Shown one piece after another: positions 54,400 through 64,000 of a stretch of 64,000 nt of DNA. Within the stretch, counting starts at the first letter, position 1. The number at the start of each line of letters is the position of its first letter. Below the pieces are notes generated by a model. It did not search any database. It saw only the letters and a list, made by a program, of their open reading frames with translations, and had not been told where the DNA came from. A program made the translations under genes and the position numbers. Source of the DNA: Piezodorus guildinii (lineage: Eukaryota; Arthropoda; Insecta; Hemiptera; Pentatomidae); the NCBI GenBank assembly GCA_023052935.1, contig CM041298.1:113292977-113356976 (forward strand), in the 5' to 3' direction.

Positions 54400-55152
54400 T
54401 TGGGTTGTTTCACATTAAATGTCCGTTTTTTTAGTTTAAGGATTTTGCAGGTCTCTGTTGATTTCTTCCGAATGTTTACAAATTTAAAGTAAACAGTTAC
54501 TAATCCTCTACCTTTGTATTATAAACATTTGCTTCCCAATCAATTACCCACTTTTTAGTATACCTCCAAATATGAACATGGAAACACGCGATTTTCGAGT
54601 AATATTTTTGTACGAGTTCAAACCCGGCCATTCAGCAGCTGAGGCCGCTAGAAATATTTGCAAGGCGTTTGGGGAAGGGAGTGTTAATGAACGGACCATT
54701 AAGACCTCCGTCCGTAATAGACAACGATGTCCTCAAACATACAGTGGAAGGAAACCCCTACCAAACAGTTAACGGACTCTCAGCACAACTAAATGCCAGT
54801 GCATCTACCGTTTCCAGACATTTAAAGTGAACTGGGCTACGAAGTTCTTCCGCGCCCACCATATTCTCCCGACTTGTCTCCAACAGATTACCATATGTAC
54901 AGGAATTTAGACAACTTCGTCAAAGGAAAACTTTTTGAAAATGATGATCAAGTGAAAAGTGCGTTTTCAGATTTTGTTTCACTTCAAAGTTCCGAGTTTT
55001 TCAGTTAGGGGATAAAAAACTTTTTGTCACGTTAGGAAAAATGTGTAGAAAAATAAGGTAAATACTTCCAATAAATTTATCTTGTTTTCATATTGTATTT
55101 TAAATAAAACTCCTTTACCTTGAAAACGGACATTTCATGTGACACAATCCAA
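54400..55152 (+). mobile_element. Mariner family 1, copy with larger deletions
   Basis: TA duplications at 54398-54399 and 55153-55154. Left end TTGGGTTGTTTCACATTAAA, right end TTTCATGTGACACAATCCAA, a good 30-bp inverted repeat. Transposase start MNMETRDFRVIF, FKPGHSAAEAARNICKAFGE, NERTIKTS (deletion of the RRWFAKF block). A second, larger deletion jumps from TVSRHLK directly to LGYEVL. The SPD motif region is present but out of frame. Confidence 0.92.
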
Positions 55153-55154
55153 TA

Positions 55155-55684
55155 CTAATACTTAAGTTTTATGCTCTGTAATAACCTTAAAAATACAAAT
55201 AATCTCGTCAAAACAGTACTTTTAGCAATGTTGTTAAAAACTGTGCTCAGATTAAGATTTTTTTTAGGAGGGACACAGTTTGGGTCATAAGCAAGCATAA
55301 AACTTAAATATTTTAATGGCATTTTTAAAAATTATTCTACTTTTGAAATAGGATAATTTTGACACCAAACTTATATTTCTACCTTCACTAGAACTAGAAA
55401 TATTGAACAAAATGTGTTTTGCGAGCGTTAACTTGCCGATTTTTTTAGAGGACTCTTAGGGTGTGTTGGCCTCCAATATTTTACTAATGGTTAAATGTCT
55501 AGTTTTACGTAAACAAATTTCTTCAAAATCGGTGAAACATTTTAGGACCCGCTCCTTCTTTAATAGATAATTATCTAGCCAGTTAATAACTACGAAATAT
55601 ATAAAATTAAAATAATTAAAAGGTATAAATAAAAACAGATGAAGACTTAATGAATTTAGTAGCGCATAAACAAGTCAAGACAGT
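55155..55684. other. AT-rich spacer, possibly old repeat
   Basis: No partner in the window and no protein motif. Confidence 0.35.
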
Positions 55685-55687
55685 TTA

Positions 55688-55872
55688 CATGTGTCTGGAA
55701 GCTTGATAATTTAGGAGGTTGAAGTGAGAGTACCCCCTCACAAAGATATAGGAAGATTTTCTGGCTCGCAAGTATTGCGATAAGAAGATCCCTAGTAGGT
55801 ATTTTCTTCGGGAACAAGGATAAAGCCACCTCTCACCATAATGCCAGTTAGAATCGTGTGACCGTATTGATA
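55688..55872 (-). pseudogene. CR1/L2-like non-LTR fragment
   Basis: Minus strand: GERWLYPCSRRKYLLGIFLSQ, then RKSSYIFV and YSHFN. This parallels LKWLYPSYRRKYFLASSFYQ and PPSYISDLL at 4920-5010. Only about 60 residues survive. Confidence 0.65.
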
Positions 55873-56138
55873 GGCCGTACAAAAATACGGGTCAAACTCT
55901 TGATAAAAAAAAAGTTTCTAGACTATAGTAATACATCTAATCTACAAACCTAACAGATAAGTTATGATAATGGCTACTATAGCAATAAGAATTACCTGTT
56001 ATTTGCGAAAGGCAACTTCCGTTGATGTGTCCAATCTGAAAGAAAATACACATATATTAGTATACATAAATTATATAGGATTTGACATACAATAATAATC
56101 ATTAAAAAAAAATGATACATTAAACAAACAGCAAATAT

Positions 56139-56933
56139 TTTTACTTTCACTATATATAAAATACAGTAAGGGAAAGAATTGAGATCGTGAGAATTAAAAA
56201 AATCTGGTGCGGGCAACACATGACTTTCACTTACCTCCGTTTTTTGAATCGATTAGAGAATTTTCAAAAACAGTATGAGATAAAAATGCGTGAAACCATT
56301 AAAAAAATTAGTTGAATGGAATTTCTATAGAAACATGTGTTTTATTAACAAATCTATTATAGTATCCTCTAAAATAATCAGTTAGTTTTACCGGCTCTTC
56401 ATCAGTCTTTATTAAATTTTACAAGCTTCAGCATTAAAACGGTATATTATACATGTATATTACTGCTCTTATGTTCAAAAACATAAAATTGCATTTAAAA
56501 ATATTTTTTCTGTTTTCTCCTTTAGTTGGGTATCGAATTTATTCAATTAATATATTTACCTGTTTTTCATCAGCGTTAACAAGATAATCTAGTTATTTTT
56601 ATAGAATCAACAAAATTAAAGGTACTTCAGAAGAAGAAAATTTAAAACATCGGCATCTAAGCCCTGTCAGACTATTTTTATCAGAATAAAACCTACATGA
56701 TATTAAATCTCATTAAATTTTACATCGATATAGCGAGTTTAATCAACATCGTCGGAACCGTTTTCGAGAGAATCGAAAAAAGGTGTAAAATGGTACGAAG
56801 TGGCTCTTCTGGTAAGCTTATTTTGATGTAAAAGGTTTTGTAACGTCTCGGGCGTATAGTTGTCTTAAATATGAAATTTCAGTTTCATAGGATTCTTCGT
56901 TTCCGCCCGGGAGTTACCACACCAAGACACACA

Positions 56934-56982
<49 letters not shown>

Positions 56983-57030
56983 CAGACCTTTTTGCGGGAC
57001 TTGGTTATTTGGACTCAGGGGACCCTAAAA
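56139..57030. mobile_element. Helentron-like cluster: short minus fragment plus long plus-strand copy
   Basis: 56139-56196 is a minus-orientation 3' end (TTTTTACTTTCAC, GGGAAAGAATTGAGATCG). From 56203 a plus copy begins TCTGGTGCGGGCAACACATG and runs through a CA tract (56927-56982) to GGACTCAGGGGACCCTAAAA at 57030. The last 100 bases of the family are missing. Confidence 0.82.
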
Positions 57031-57091
57031 CCAACACAAAATGCAATAATCGCGAGCAAAGCCGTGGAGGTTACAGCTAGTTTAATATGAA

Positions 57092-57222
57092 GGATATGTT
57101 TCCACGGAACTGAATATAATTCTTTAAACATTTTTATGTTTTGAGTTTATTTAATTTAAAATGTACTTAAATTTATTTTAACAGACGAGGTAAGTGAAAG
57201 TCTTGTGTTCCCGACAACATAT
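57092..57222 (-). mobile_element. Helentron-like element, 5' end fragment
   Basis: Minus orientation: TAACAGACGAGGTAAGTGAA, AGTCTTGTGTTCCCGAC; the final CACCAGA is decayed. Confidence 0.6.
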
Positions 57223-57825
57223 TTTGTTTATTTAATAAAAATGTGTTGATAGTGATAGAAATTGTTAGTTATTTTAAGAAATTTACAAAATACAGTAAAC
57301 AAATAAAATAAATAACTTTGTGGTTATTAAAATACAATCATATTTAGAAAAAATATTTTAAGAAATAAAAAAATGTAATTCAAGATGGTTTTACGTCGAA
57401 TCCCAGCTTAAGTACTGGCTTTGCCAAATATTTTGGAGAGACGAAGCTTTTAAAAGAGATTAAAACTTTTTAATCTCTGCTATTAAACCGTTTAGGCACA
57501 GATTCGCTCCCCTTTTTTTTCCCTTCAACCAAAAACTCGTCCTTTATAATTTTGTAATATTAGCATTTAATAAATGTTCCAATTATATTTATTAATAATT
57601 GTATCTATCGTAATGCTTTAAGAGCAATTTCACCATAATCAGTTAATTATATTTCAGTATTTACCTTTTCCTATCGACAAAAAAAAAAAAAAAAAAGAAC
57701 AATAGAGTGGAACTTAGTAAATATAAAGTTTAAAAAAACACTTTACAATATAAACGTTCTTATGAGCTATAAATAAATAAATTGTCTTTTGAATATTCGC
57801 TTTCTTAAGGAAGAACAGAACTTTT
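57223..57825. other. AT-rich spacer
   Basis: Nothing recognised. Confidence 0.35.
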
Positions 57826-58450
57826 TTTTATATTTATTTAATGTAATTTACAACTATATTATACAGCACAATGAGTAAATATGCAGAGTGAAGAAAAGTC
57901 ATGAAAATGTCTTGAAAGAGAACTTGAGAGTGGTAGCACTAACTATTTTAAGGCAGTAGGCCCCGAGGCCACCTTCATTTCAATCGCCTCGGAGGGTTAT
58001 TAGGAATATCTAACGAAGATAGATTACGGAAAAGTGGGCTTGTGTGTGCAGGGAGTTTAGAATGGAAAGAGGTGTATCTATCACGGGCTATGTCTGCAAC
58101 AAATGGGATGTTTAGGTCATTATGGAGGAGTTGATTTGTGACAAAATAAGGTGCATTCAGGATTTTGGATTGTAAGGACTGGATGCGGAAGGAATTAGAT
58201 GGTTTAGTTGAGCTCCAAAGCTCGATTCCATATGTTCAAATAGGTCTGATAATATTGATGTAAATGAATCTTTTGTAATATACTGGAAGTTTTAAACGTT
58301 TGTCTAGTAAGTGTTGTAGTAATCGGTATCTTCAAGCAGTTTTCTCGTTGTTTCAGTCTTGTGTGAGGACTCAAGTAAAGCGCTTGTCTAGATGGAGACC
58401 TAGGTATAAGATTTGTTCTACAGGAAGATAAGGGTGTGATTTCCACTGAT
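57826..58450 (-). pseudogene. Jockey-A copy, decayed
   Basis: Aligns with the 25.3 kb copy over its length on the minus strand: 3' UTR from about 57826 (TTTACAACTATATTATACAG on plus), RGPR/RPR remnants of the C-terminus at 57960-57990, FEHMESSFGAQLNH-type thumb remnants, and SPHTRLKQRENC near 58350. Many frameshifts; no catalytic motifs. Confidence 0.8.
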
Positions 58451-58479
58451 GTTAGAAAAAGATAAAATTGAATATGAAA

Positions 58480-58700
58480 TCACCCAAGATTCAAACCCGG
58501 ATAATGGCTCAATAAATTTTTAAGAAAGTAAACAATAGTTGGTTATGCTGTCCTTTGGAGCAAACGAAAAAGGTGGTCTCGAGCATGTGCGATGTCAGGA
58601 TGCCTTTGAAGACCCTCATCCTAAATAAATCTGGAAGGACAGAATTCAGGACTCCCACTGAAGCATTGTCCGATTAGTCACCGTAGCATAAAACAACAAA
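58480..58700 (+). mobile_element. SINE-2, body and tail
   Basis: CCAAGATTCAAACCCGG (B-box region), TGGTTATGCTGTCCTTTGG, GAGCATGTGCGATG and tail CATTGTCCGATTAGTCACCG then TAGCATAAAA. Aligns with 19500-19733. Confidence 0.68.
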
Positions 58701-59123
58701 CCATGATATTATTTTTGAACAATATTCGAGATAGTCAATTAATTTAAGCCTCGCTAGTTAATTTTTATTTTTTGAAAACTCTGACCCGCCGTTTGCTGCG
58801 TTTAGAGTGTGGGTGGTTATTAAGTCCGGGAGATAGAAAACAAATATTTATTTAATTTAATGTTGAATATATAGAACGTTCGGATTTACCGAAATGAATA
58901 TTTGTTTTAATTAATCATAATAAAATATTGTGGTTGTATTTAAACAGAATAACAATGAGGAAAATGAATTATTATGAAACTTTGGAGAATATGTATAAAA
59001 ATAATTATGATACTGGTAGCCTGACATATCAGGCAGTTATTTATTTGTAATTAAAATATTGAAGATGTATATATAGTCGACTGTTGAAATGATCGTAAAT
59101 AGGAAATAATTGGAATTCAGTCA
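58701..59123. other. AT-rich spacer
   Basis: Nothing recognised. Confidence 0.35.
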
Positions 59124-59741
59124 TTTTTACTTTCACTTACATATATATGAAATACATAGTAAGGGAAATAATTGCGATCGTGAATATTTCCGAATTCCAG
59201 TTTACAACAGAAATACACGTTTTAGAGTCCCCTAAGTCCAAATAACCAAGTCCCGCAAAAAGGTCTGTGCGTCCGTGTGTCTGTGTGTGGTAACTCTAGC
59301 GCAAAAACGAACGGAACTGAAATTTCATATTTAAGACTACTTTACGCCCGAGAGGTTACAGCAACTTTTAAAATGAAGTCGGCTGGCCGGAAGTGGTACT
59401 TTATACCATGCATTTTGCAGCTTGTTATAATTTTCTAAAAAGGGCTCTAACGATTTTGAATAATTTGATATGGGTGTAAAATTAAATGGGCTTTAATATG
59501 ATGTAGGTTTGATTCTGATTGAAATAGTAAGATAGGGCTTAAATGCCGATATTTTAAATTTTCTTCATCTAAAGTACCTTTAATTCTATAACTTTATTAT
59601 CTTGTTACCACTGATAAATAACAGCTAAATATGCACGTTGAGCGAATTTGTTAAACAACTAAAGGAGAAAACTGAACAAATATTTTTGTATGCATTTTTT
59701 GAACACATCAATAGTAATATACATGTATAATATACCGTTTT
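59124..59741 (-). mobile_element. Helentron-like element, 5'-truncated
   Basis: 3' end TTTTTACTTTCACTTACATA with the long hairpin variant. Internal CCAAGTCCCGCAAAAAGGTC, GTGTGTGGTAACTC, AGGGCTTAAATGCCGATATT. It stops within TATAATATACCG, where CACAGTGCGAC-bounded sequence starts. Confidence 0.8.
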
Positions 59742-60530
59742 CGCCACAGTGCGACACCATTAAGATTCAATGTTTTTTGGATTCTACACCCTATGAAATG
59801 TCAAAATATATCAAAATATCGAAGATTTTGGCGATTTCAATACTTTCTTCATCCAAGGAGTAAAAATCGATGGGATTCTAAAAAAATAATTATATGAAGA
59901 ATTTGTGTAACTATCGATGCCGCGAATAGCCGCAGATGATTCTTGTAAAAACTGTTGTAACAATCCATTAAAAAAAAGTGTTTGTTGGATTCAAAGTGTA
60001 TCCTAGGGTGTAGGAATGATTGAAAGTAAATTTTTCAAAAATTACAAAATTCATATGTACCATCGTATTTTAGTTATTAGTTTTGTATCTGTTATCTTTA
60101 ATTGAAGCTACCATTTATTATTATAATTTAAAAAAATAAATACATTTTTACAACCTTACTAAACAGAGGTCTGAACCGAGCTGGGTTATCAATACGCATT
60201 ACGGTCTGTTATTAATTACTTACAAATAAAGGATGTTTAAAATGTTGAGGGACCCGTTTTCATTTCACAAGACACTTGTGTTTACATCTGTAATAATATT
60301 GAGCTTTTTATCGCACTTTCGAATTTTGACTTTTGCACTCCTAAAATAGCAGTTTTCCCCACAGTGCGACGGTGGCAATATTTAACTATCATAACCTCCC
60401 TCTTTACCAATAACATATGTTCATTAGGTTATGGGCTTAAAACTTGATATAAACTTGTAAGATTTCTTCAATTTCATAAAAAATATTCTAAAATCTTGCG
60501 CTTTTCTACGTTATTATACGTCTATATTAC
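59742..60530. other. Unclassified segment bounded by direct CACAGTGCGAC repeats
   Basis: TTTTCGCCACAGTGCGAC at 59738-59755 and TTTTCCCCACAGTGCGAC at 60352-60369, same orientation, about 610 bases apart. It interrupts Helentron-like sequence: the family seems to resume decayed near 60480. No coding frame. Confidence 0.45.
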
Positions 60531-60534
60531 TACT

Positions 60535-60755
60535 TATGCTTCAGGAATTTTTTTTTGACGACTCGGTCACAGATAATTAATGTTTCCAGTTTAAAGAAAA
60601 GCTAAATTGCAATTTTTTTTACTTTTAAACCTTCAGAAAAGAATGCCCTAATTGATAGTAAAAAACTGTATCGGAATCCGTCCAGTGGTTAAGAAGGAGT
60701 TTGCGGAAACCATGGTATCATTTTATGTATATAGTCAAGAGATTTCTATTGCTAC
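60535..60755. repeat. Dispersed repeat, copy 1
   Basis: Shares with 63380-63605, in the same order: TTTCAGGAAT-type start, AAAGAAAA.CT.AATTGCAA, TGCCCTAA..GATAGT, AACTGTATC..AATCC, GGAAACCATG and CATTTTATGTA. Non-coding, family unknown. Confidence 0.6.
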
Positions 60756-61311
60756 ATTGGTAAAAATGGCTATGCCTAACAATAGATCAGAGTTCAGGAT
60801 CCATAAATTGTTCAGCTGCCAATAGTTGATTCACGTTTGCAGATATTTCTTTTCTGCTCAAATAAGAATTTAAATGCAAACGGTGCTGTTTTTAGCATGG
60901 GTCTATTTGTAATATAAACGTATAACAATGAAGGTTTGTTTGGATTTTAAATACCTCATGTTGATGCCAAGGTTTTAGGAGGGTGAGTCATTAATATTGG
61001 GTTTCCACATTCCTTCGCCCTATTTTCTAACACAACGCAAAATTAGAAGTCCCGATAATGTAGTTAAAGGAGTGTGATTTGCTAAAAAAGACGTTGCTTG
61101 GACCGTAAAGTCTAGTTTGCTTCTAAGGAAAATTTTAGATTCCTAAGAAGGTTATTTCATAATCTATTGAAGATAATTGTAACTAATTAGATTTATTTGT
61201 TAATCGTCATGAGTTCAACGGAAATTATTGTAGAGTCAAAATTCAGGACTATCAATAAATACAATAAAAAGAATCACCGTTTATAAAATATAGCGTAAGT
61301 TGTTATGTTAG
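60756..61311. other. AT-rich spacer
   Basis: Nothing recognised. Confidence 0.35.
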
Positions 61312-61334
61312 CCACAAAACCACAGGTGATCCCG
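61312..61334 (-). mobile_element. SINE-2 head fragment
   Basis: GTTATGTTAGCCACAAAACC then ACAGGTGATCCC matches the head end of the 18.1 kb SINE-2 copy. Very short. Confidence 0.45.
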
Positions 61335-61394
61335 AAAATAATATGATAATTTACTAAAAATACTTGGAAAAATGTGAAATACTCCAGAAATTTA

Positions 61395-61525
61395 AAAAAA
61401 AAAAACCTGTACCTCTCCAAACCCGTGAAGGGTCCTGGGCTGATTACATATTAAAGATTCGTAAACGGTCAACGGCCGTACAATGAGGTAATTGGGCCGA
61501 GATCACGCTGAACCGCCAGTGTTAT
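61395..61525 (-). mobile_element. SINE-1, 3' half
   Basis: The minus strand reads GGCGGTTCAGCGTGATCTCG, CCTCATTGTACGGCCGTTG, AGAGGTACAGG and 12 T. The tRNA-like head is missing. Confidence 0.78.
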
Positions 61526-61749
61526 ATTTTAAATGAATTAATCAAATTGCATTTTAAAATTTAAATTAAGTTTCCATAGGAATCCCATTTTGTTTATAGT
61601 GAAACATATGTTTTCATGAAATAGTAATAATTTAAAATAATTAATACTAATGTTAGTTTATAAATTATAAACACTAAATTAATTAATTAACATCAGTATT
61701 AATTAAGACTAATGTGAGTTTATAAATTATATTAGAAATAATTATAAAA

Positions 61750-62370
61750 CGTAGAGAACTTCAAGTATTTAGGTTAGTATTTAGTATAACAAGAAAAAAT
61801 GAAATCCAGGAAGAAATAAAGTCCCGGTTAAAGGTGGAAAATGCGTGTTATTATTCAGTTGCTAAGTTACTTAGCTCGGGGCTTCTGTCTAAAAACTTAA
61901 AGGTTAGAATTTATAAAACTATTATTCTTCCAACGGCTCTTTACGGATGTGAAACGTGGCCGCTTACTTTGAACGGCTTAAGGTTTTCGAAAATAAGGTA
62001 CTGCGTAAAATATTTGGTCCGAAGAGAGATGAGGGCACTGGGGAGTTTAGAAGGTTGCACAACGCGGAATTGCGGAACTTGTAATCTGTGAATATAATTG
62101 AGTTGATAGCGTCGCGGAGACTCAAATGGGCGAGTAAAATTGTTGGGCTCGGTGAGGAACGGATTCCGAGAAAGTTGGTATTTGCTGATCCGACTGGTAG
62201 GCGCCCGAAAGGTAGGCCGAAGCGGCGATGGGAAGATTGCGGTAAGGCTGATCTCGGGGGCTTGGGCTTGAACGGTAAACATTGGACGAGTCTGTGCAGG
62301 CGAATCTTGGTGGTATCGGCATCGAACCTTCGGGTTCGGTAAGCTTGTTATTATTATTATATTATTATTA
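61750..62370 (+). pseudogene. RTE-1, 5'-truncated copy, plus strand
   Basis: From 61798 the frame reads NEIQEEIKSRLKVENACYYS, VAKLLSSGLLSKNLKVRIYK, TALYGCETWPLTLN. A deletion (the EQRLKV segment) shifts the frame. In the next frame follow FENKVLRKIFGPKRDEGTGE and, after 62088, NIIELIASRRLKWASKIVGL, GRRPKGRPKRRWEDCGKADL, VVSASNLRVR, then TAA and an ATT tail. It faces the minus-strand copy starting at 62589. Confidence 0.9.
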
Positions 62371-62588
62371 GTTTATAAATTTATACTAACTTTCCATTTA
62401 TTTTGACAGCTTACCTACGATTTGGTATCTAATATAGTTTCTATAATCTAGAGTACTGTAGGTACACAGATGAAGAAAAACTTGTACGATACTGTACGTT
62501 GGCAACACTGATTCCCATAACCATTATTACAAACATTATAAGTAAAATATGTTATGCGTCGGTGAGCTTATAACGACATTCCGTTTAT

Positions 62589-63309
62589 TATAATAATAAT
62601 AGGCTTACCGAACCCGAAGGTTCGATGCCGATACCACCAAACTTCGCCTGCACAGACTCGTCCAATGTTCACCGGTCAAGCCCAAGCCCCCGAGATCAGC
62701 CTTAATGCAATCCTCCCATCGACGCTTCGGCCTACCTTTTGGACGTATACCAGTCGGTTCAGCGAATACCAACTTTCTCGGAATCCGTTCCTCACTAAGC
62801 CCAACAACTTTACGCGCCCATTTGAGTCTCCGCGATGCTATCAATTCAATTATATTCACAGGATACAAACACCGCAATTCCGCGTTGTGCAACCTTCTAA
62901 ACTCCCCTGTGGCCTCATCTCTCTTCGGACCAAATATTTTACGTAGTACCTTATTCTCGAAAACCTTAAGCCGTTGTTCATACTTTAAAGTAAGCGGCCA
63001 CGTTTCGCATCCGTAAAGAACCGTTGGAAGAATAATAGTTTTATAAATTCTAACCTTTAAGTTTTTAGACAGAAGCCGCGAGCTAAGTAATTTAGCAACT
63101 GAATAATAACACGCATTTCCCACCTTTAACCGGGACTTTATTTCTTCCTGGATTTCATTTTTTCTTGTTATCATTGAACCTAAATACTTGAATATCTCTA
63201 CGTGTTCAAAAGTATGACCTGAAATATCAATATCACCAAGATCGCCACCATTTCTGCTACTAATCATATATTTCGTCTTATCGGTATTCAATTCGAGACC
63301 TATTTGTTT
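62589..63309 (-). mobile_element. RTE-1, youngest-looking copy: open frame and target duplication
   Basis: Exact duplication ACATTCCGTTTAT at 62576-62588 and 63310-63322. The minus-strand frame is open over the full insertion for 228 codons: MNTDKTKYMISSRNGGDLGD, FKYLGSMITRKNEIQEEIKS, VLYGCETWPLTLKYEQRLKV, FENKVLRKIFGPKRDEATGE, LKWARKVVGLSEERIPRKLV, RRWEDCIKADLGGLGLTGEH, stop at 62605. This is the post-RT thumb and C-terminal extension; the RT catalytic core is lost by 5' truncation, so it cannot move itself. ATT tail at 62589-62602. Confidence 0.93.
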
Positions 63310-63379
63310 ACATTCCGTTTATAAGCATATTAAATTTTCAAAAATCTTTCCAAATGTACATTTTATTTCTATATTATCA

Positions 63380-63605
63380 CTAATATTTCAGGAATGAATT
63401 TTAAAGCCTTGATTACACAGTTTAATCCCATCTAAAGAAAAACTTAATTGCAATGTAATTTACTTATAAATCTTCTGGAATTATTGCCCTAAAAGATAGT
63501 GAAAACTGTATCAAAATCCACCGCTTGGTTTAGAGGTTCGAGGAAACCATGAATCACGTTTTCATCATTTTATGTAGTTAGAGATATAGCAATATGAAGA
63601 AGGTA
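63380..63605. repeat. Dispersed repeat, copy 2
   Basis: Second member of the family described at 60535-60755. The segment in between is unrelated. No coding capacity. Confidence 0.6.
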
Positions 63606-63668
63606 ACAAATGTTTTTTACATAAATACTAAAAACACGGTATTTCAATATTACAAAACAACATCCACA

Positions 63669-64000
63669 TTTTTACTTTCACTTATATGTATAGTAAGGGA
63701 AAGTATTGCGATCGTGGAATTTTTCGACTTCCAGTTTTCGACGGAAATACACGTCGAGTCCGAATAACCAAGTCCCGAAAAAAGGTCTGTATGTGTCTGT
63801 GTGTTAGTGGTAAGTCGAGCTCGAAACCTAAAAGGTGTAAGAAAATGAAATTTCATATTAGACACAACTATAAGCCCTAGTAACTTTATCACCAAAATCA
63901 CCTTACCAGAAGAGCCACTTTATACCATGCATTTTGCACTTTTTTACGATTTTCTCAAAAACGACTAACGATTTTGATTAAACCATTTATATCGATGGAA
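63669..64000 (-). mobile_element. Helentron-like element, continues past window end
   Basis: 3' end TTTTTACTTTCACTTATATG with short hairpin remnant, AGTATTGCGATCGTGG, CCAAGTCCCGAAAAAAGGTC, GTGTCTGTGTGTTAGTGG, and the block ATGCATTTTGCAC to the last base. The 5' half lies outside. Confidence 0.82.

Overview
This window looks like a stretch of repeat-dense, AT-rich nuclear DNA from an arthropod, most likely an insect. I cannot name the species from the sequence. I found no intact host gene, no true tRNA or rRNA gene, no CRISPR array and no bacterial operon structure. Nearly everything recognisable is a mobile element or a fragment of one. The elements are stacked and nested: RTE in Helentron-like, Jockey in SINE, hAT-type MITE in SINE, mariner in an RNase H domain.

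Non-LTR retrotransposons. (1) An I-type element with reverse transcriptase (RT) plus RNase H fills 1-2897, with an AAAT-rich tail; RNase H fragments recur at 6.5 kb and 29-30 kb. (2) At least three Jockey-type families are present. Jockey-A and Jockey-B are related and Jockey-C is divergent; their protein ends in RRLKRRWPRDLL or a similar sequence. Copies lie at 3.3, 10.7, 20.4, 25.3, 26.8, 31.9, 35.8, 43.8, 50.6, 52.2 and 57.8 kb. (3) Two RTE-like families have trinucleotide tails: RTE-1 at 16.8, 35.4, 50.3, 61.8 and 62.6 kb, and RTE-2 at 22.5 and 47.6 kb. The C-terminus of a third non-LTR protein lies at 43.5 kb. (4) A CR1/L2-like family is seen only as 3' ends at 4.9, 8.9, 38.4, 40.7, 53.3 and 55.7 kb. 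Several insertions keep 11-13 bp target-site duplications that I could read directly.

Penelope-like elements. At 38.7-40.4 kb a GIY-YIG endonuclease fragment lies between long inverted copies of a terminal repeat that carries a hammerhead-like ribozyme motif. A second inverted pair of such motifs lies at 4.6-5.9 kb, and a decayed pair at 43.2-43.3 kb.

DNA transposons. Two mariner families (four copies plus a fragment of one, a single copy of the other) are all internally deleted and lack catalytic residues. There are two hAT-like MITEs. The dominant repeat is a roughly 0.9 kb non-coding family present about 20 times as whole or partial copies on both strands. It starts TCTGGTGCGG, has a 12-bp inner inverted repeat (ACTTTCACTTAC / GTAAGTGAAAGT), a CA microsatellite at a fixed internal position, and a hairpin next to its 3' end. 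This layout matches non-autonomous Helentrons (the HINE/DINE-1 type), so I call it the Helentron-like family. It is the best candidate here for an undescribed system.

SINEs. Two tRNA-headed families occur. SINE-1 is unusual in ending with a poly(T) run in the same sense as its tRNA head in all five copies that keep the 3' end. SINE-2 copies lie at 18.1, 19.5, 25.2, 58.5 and 61.3 kb.

Remaining stretches hold AT-rich sequence with TA, CA and A-run simple repeats, one 21-bp minisatellite at 13.9 kb, and a few unrecognised segments listed individually.
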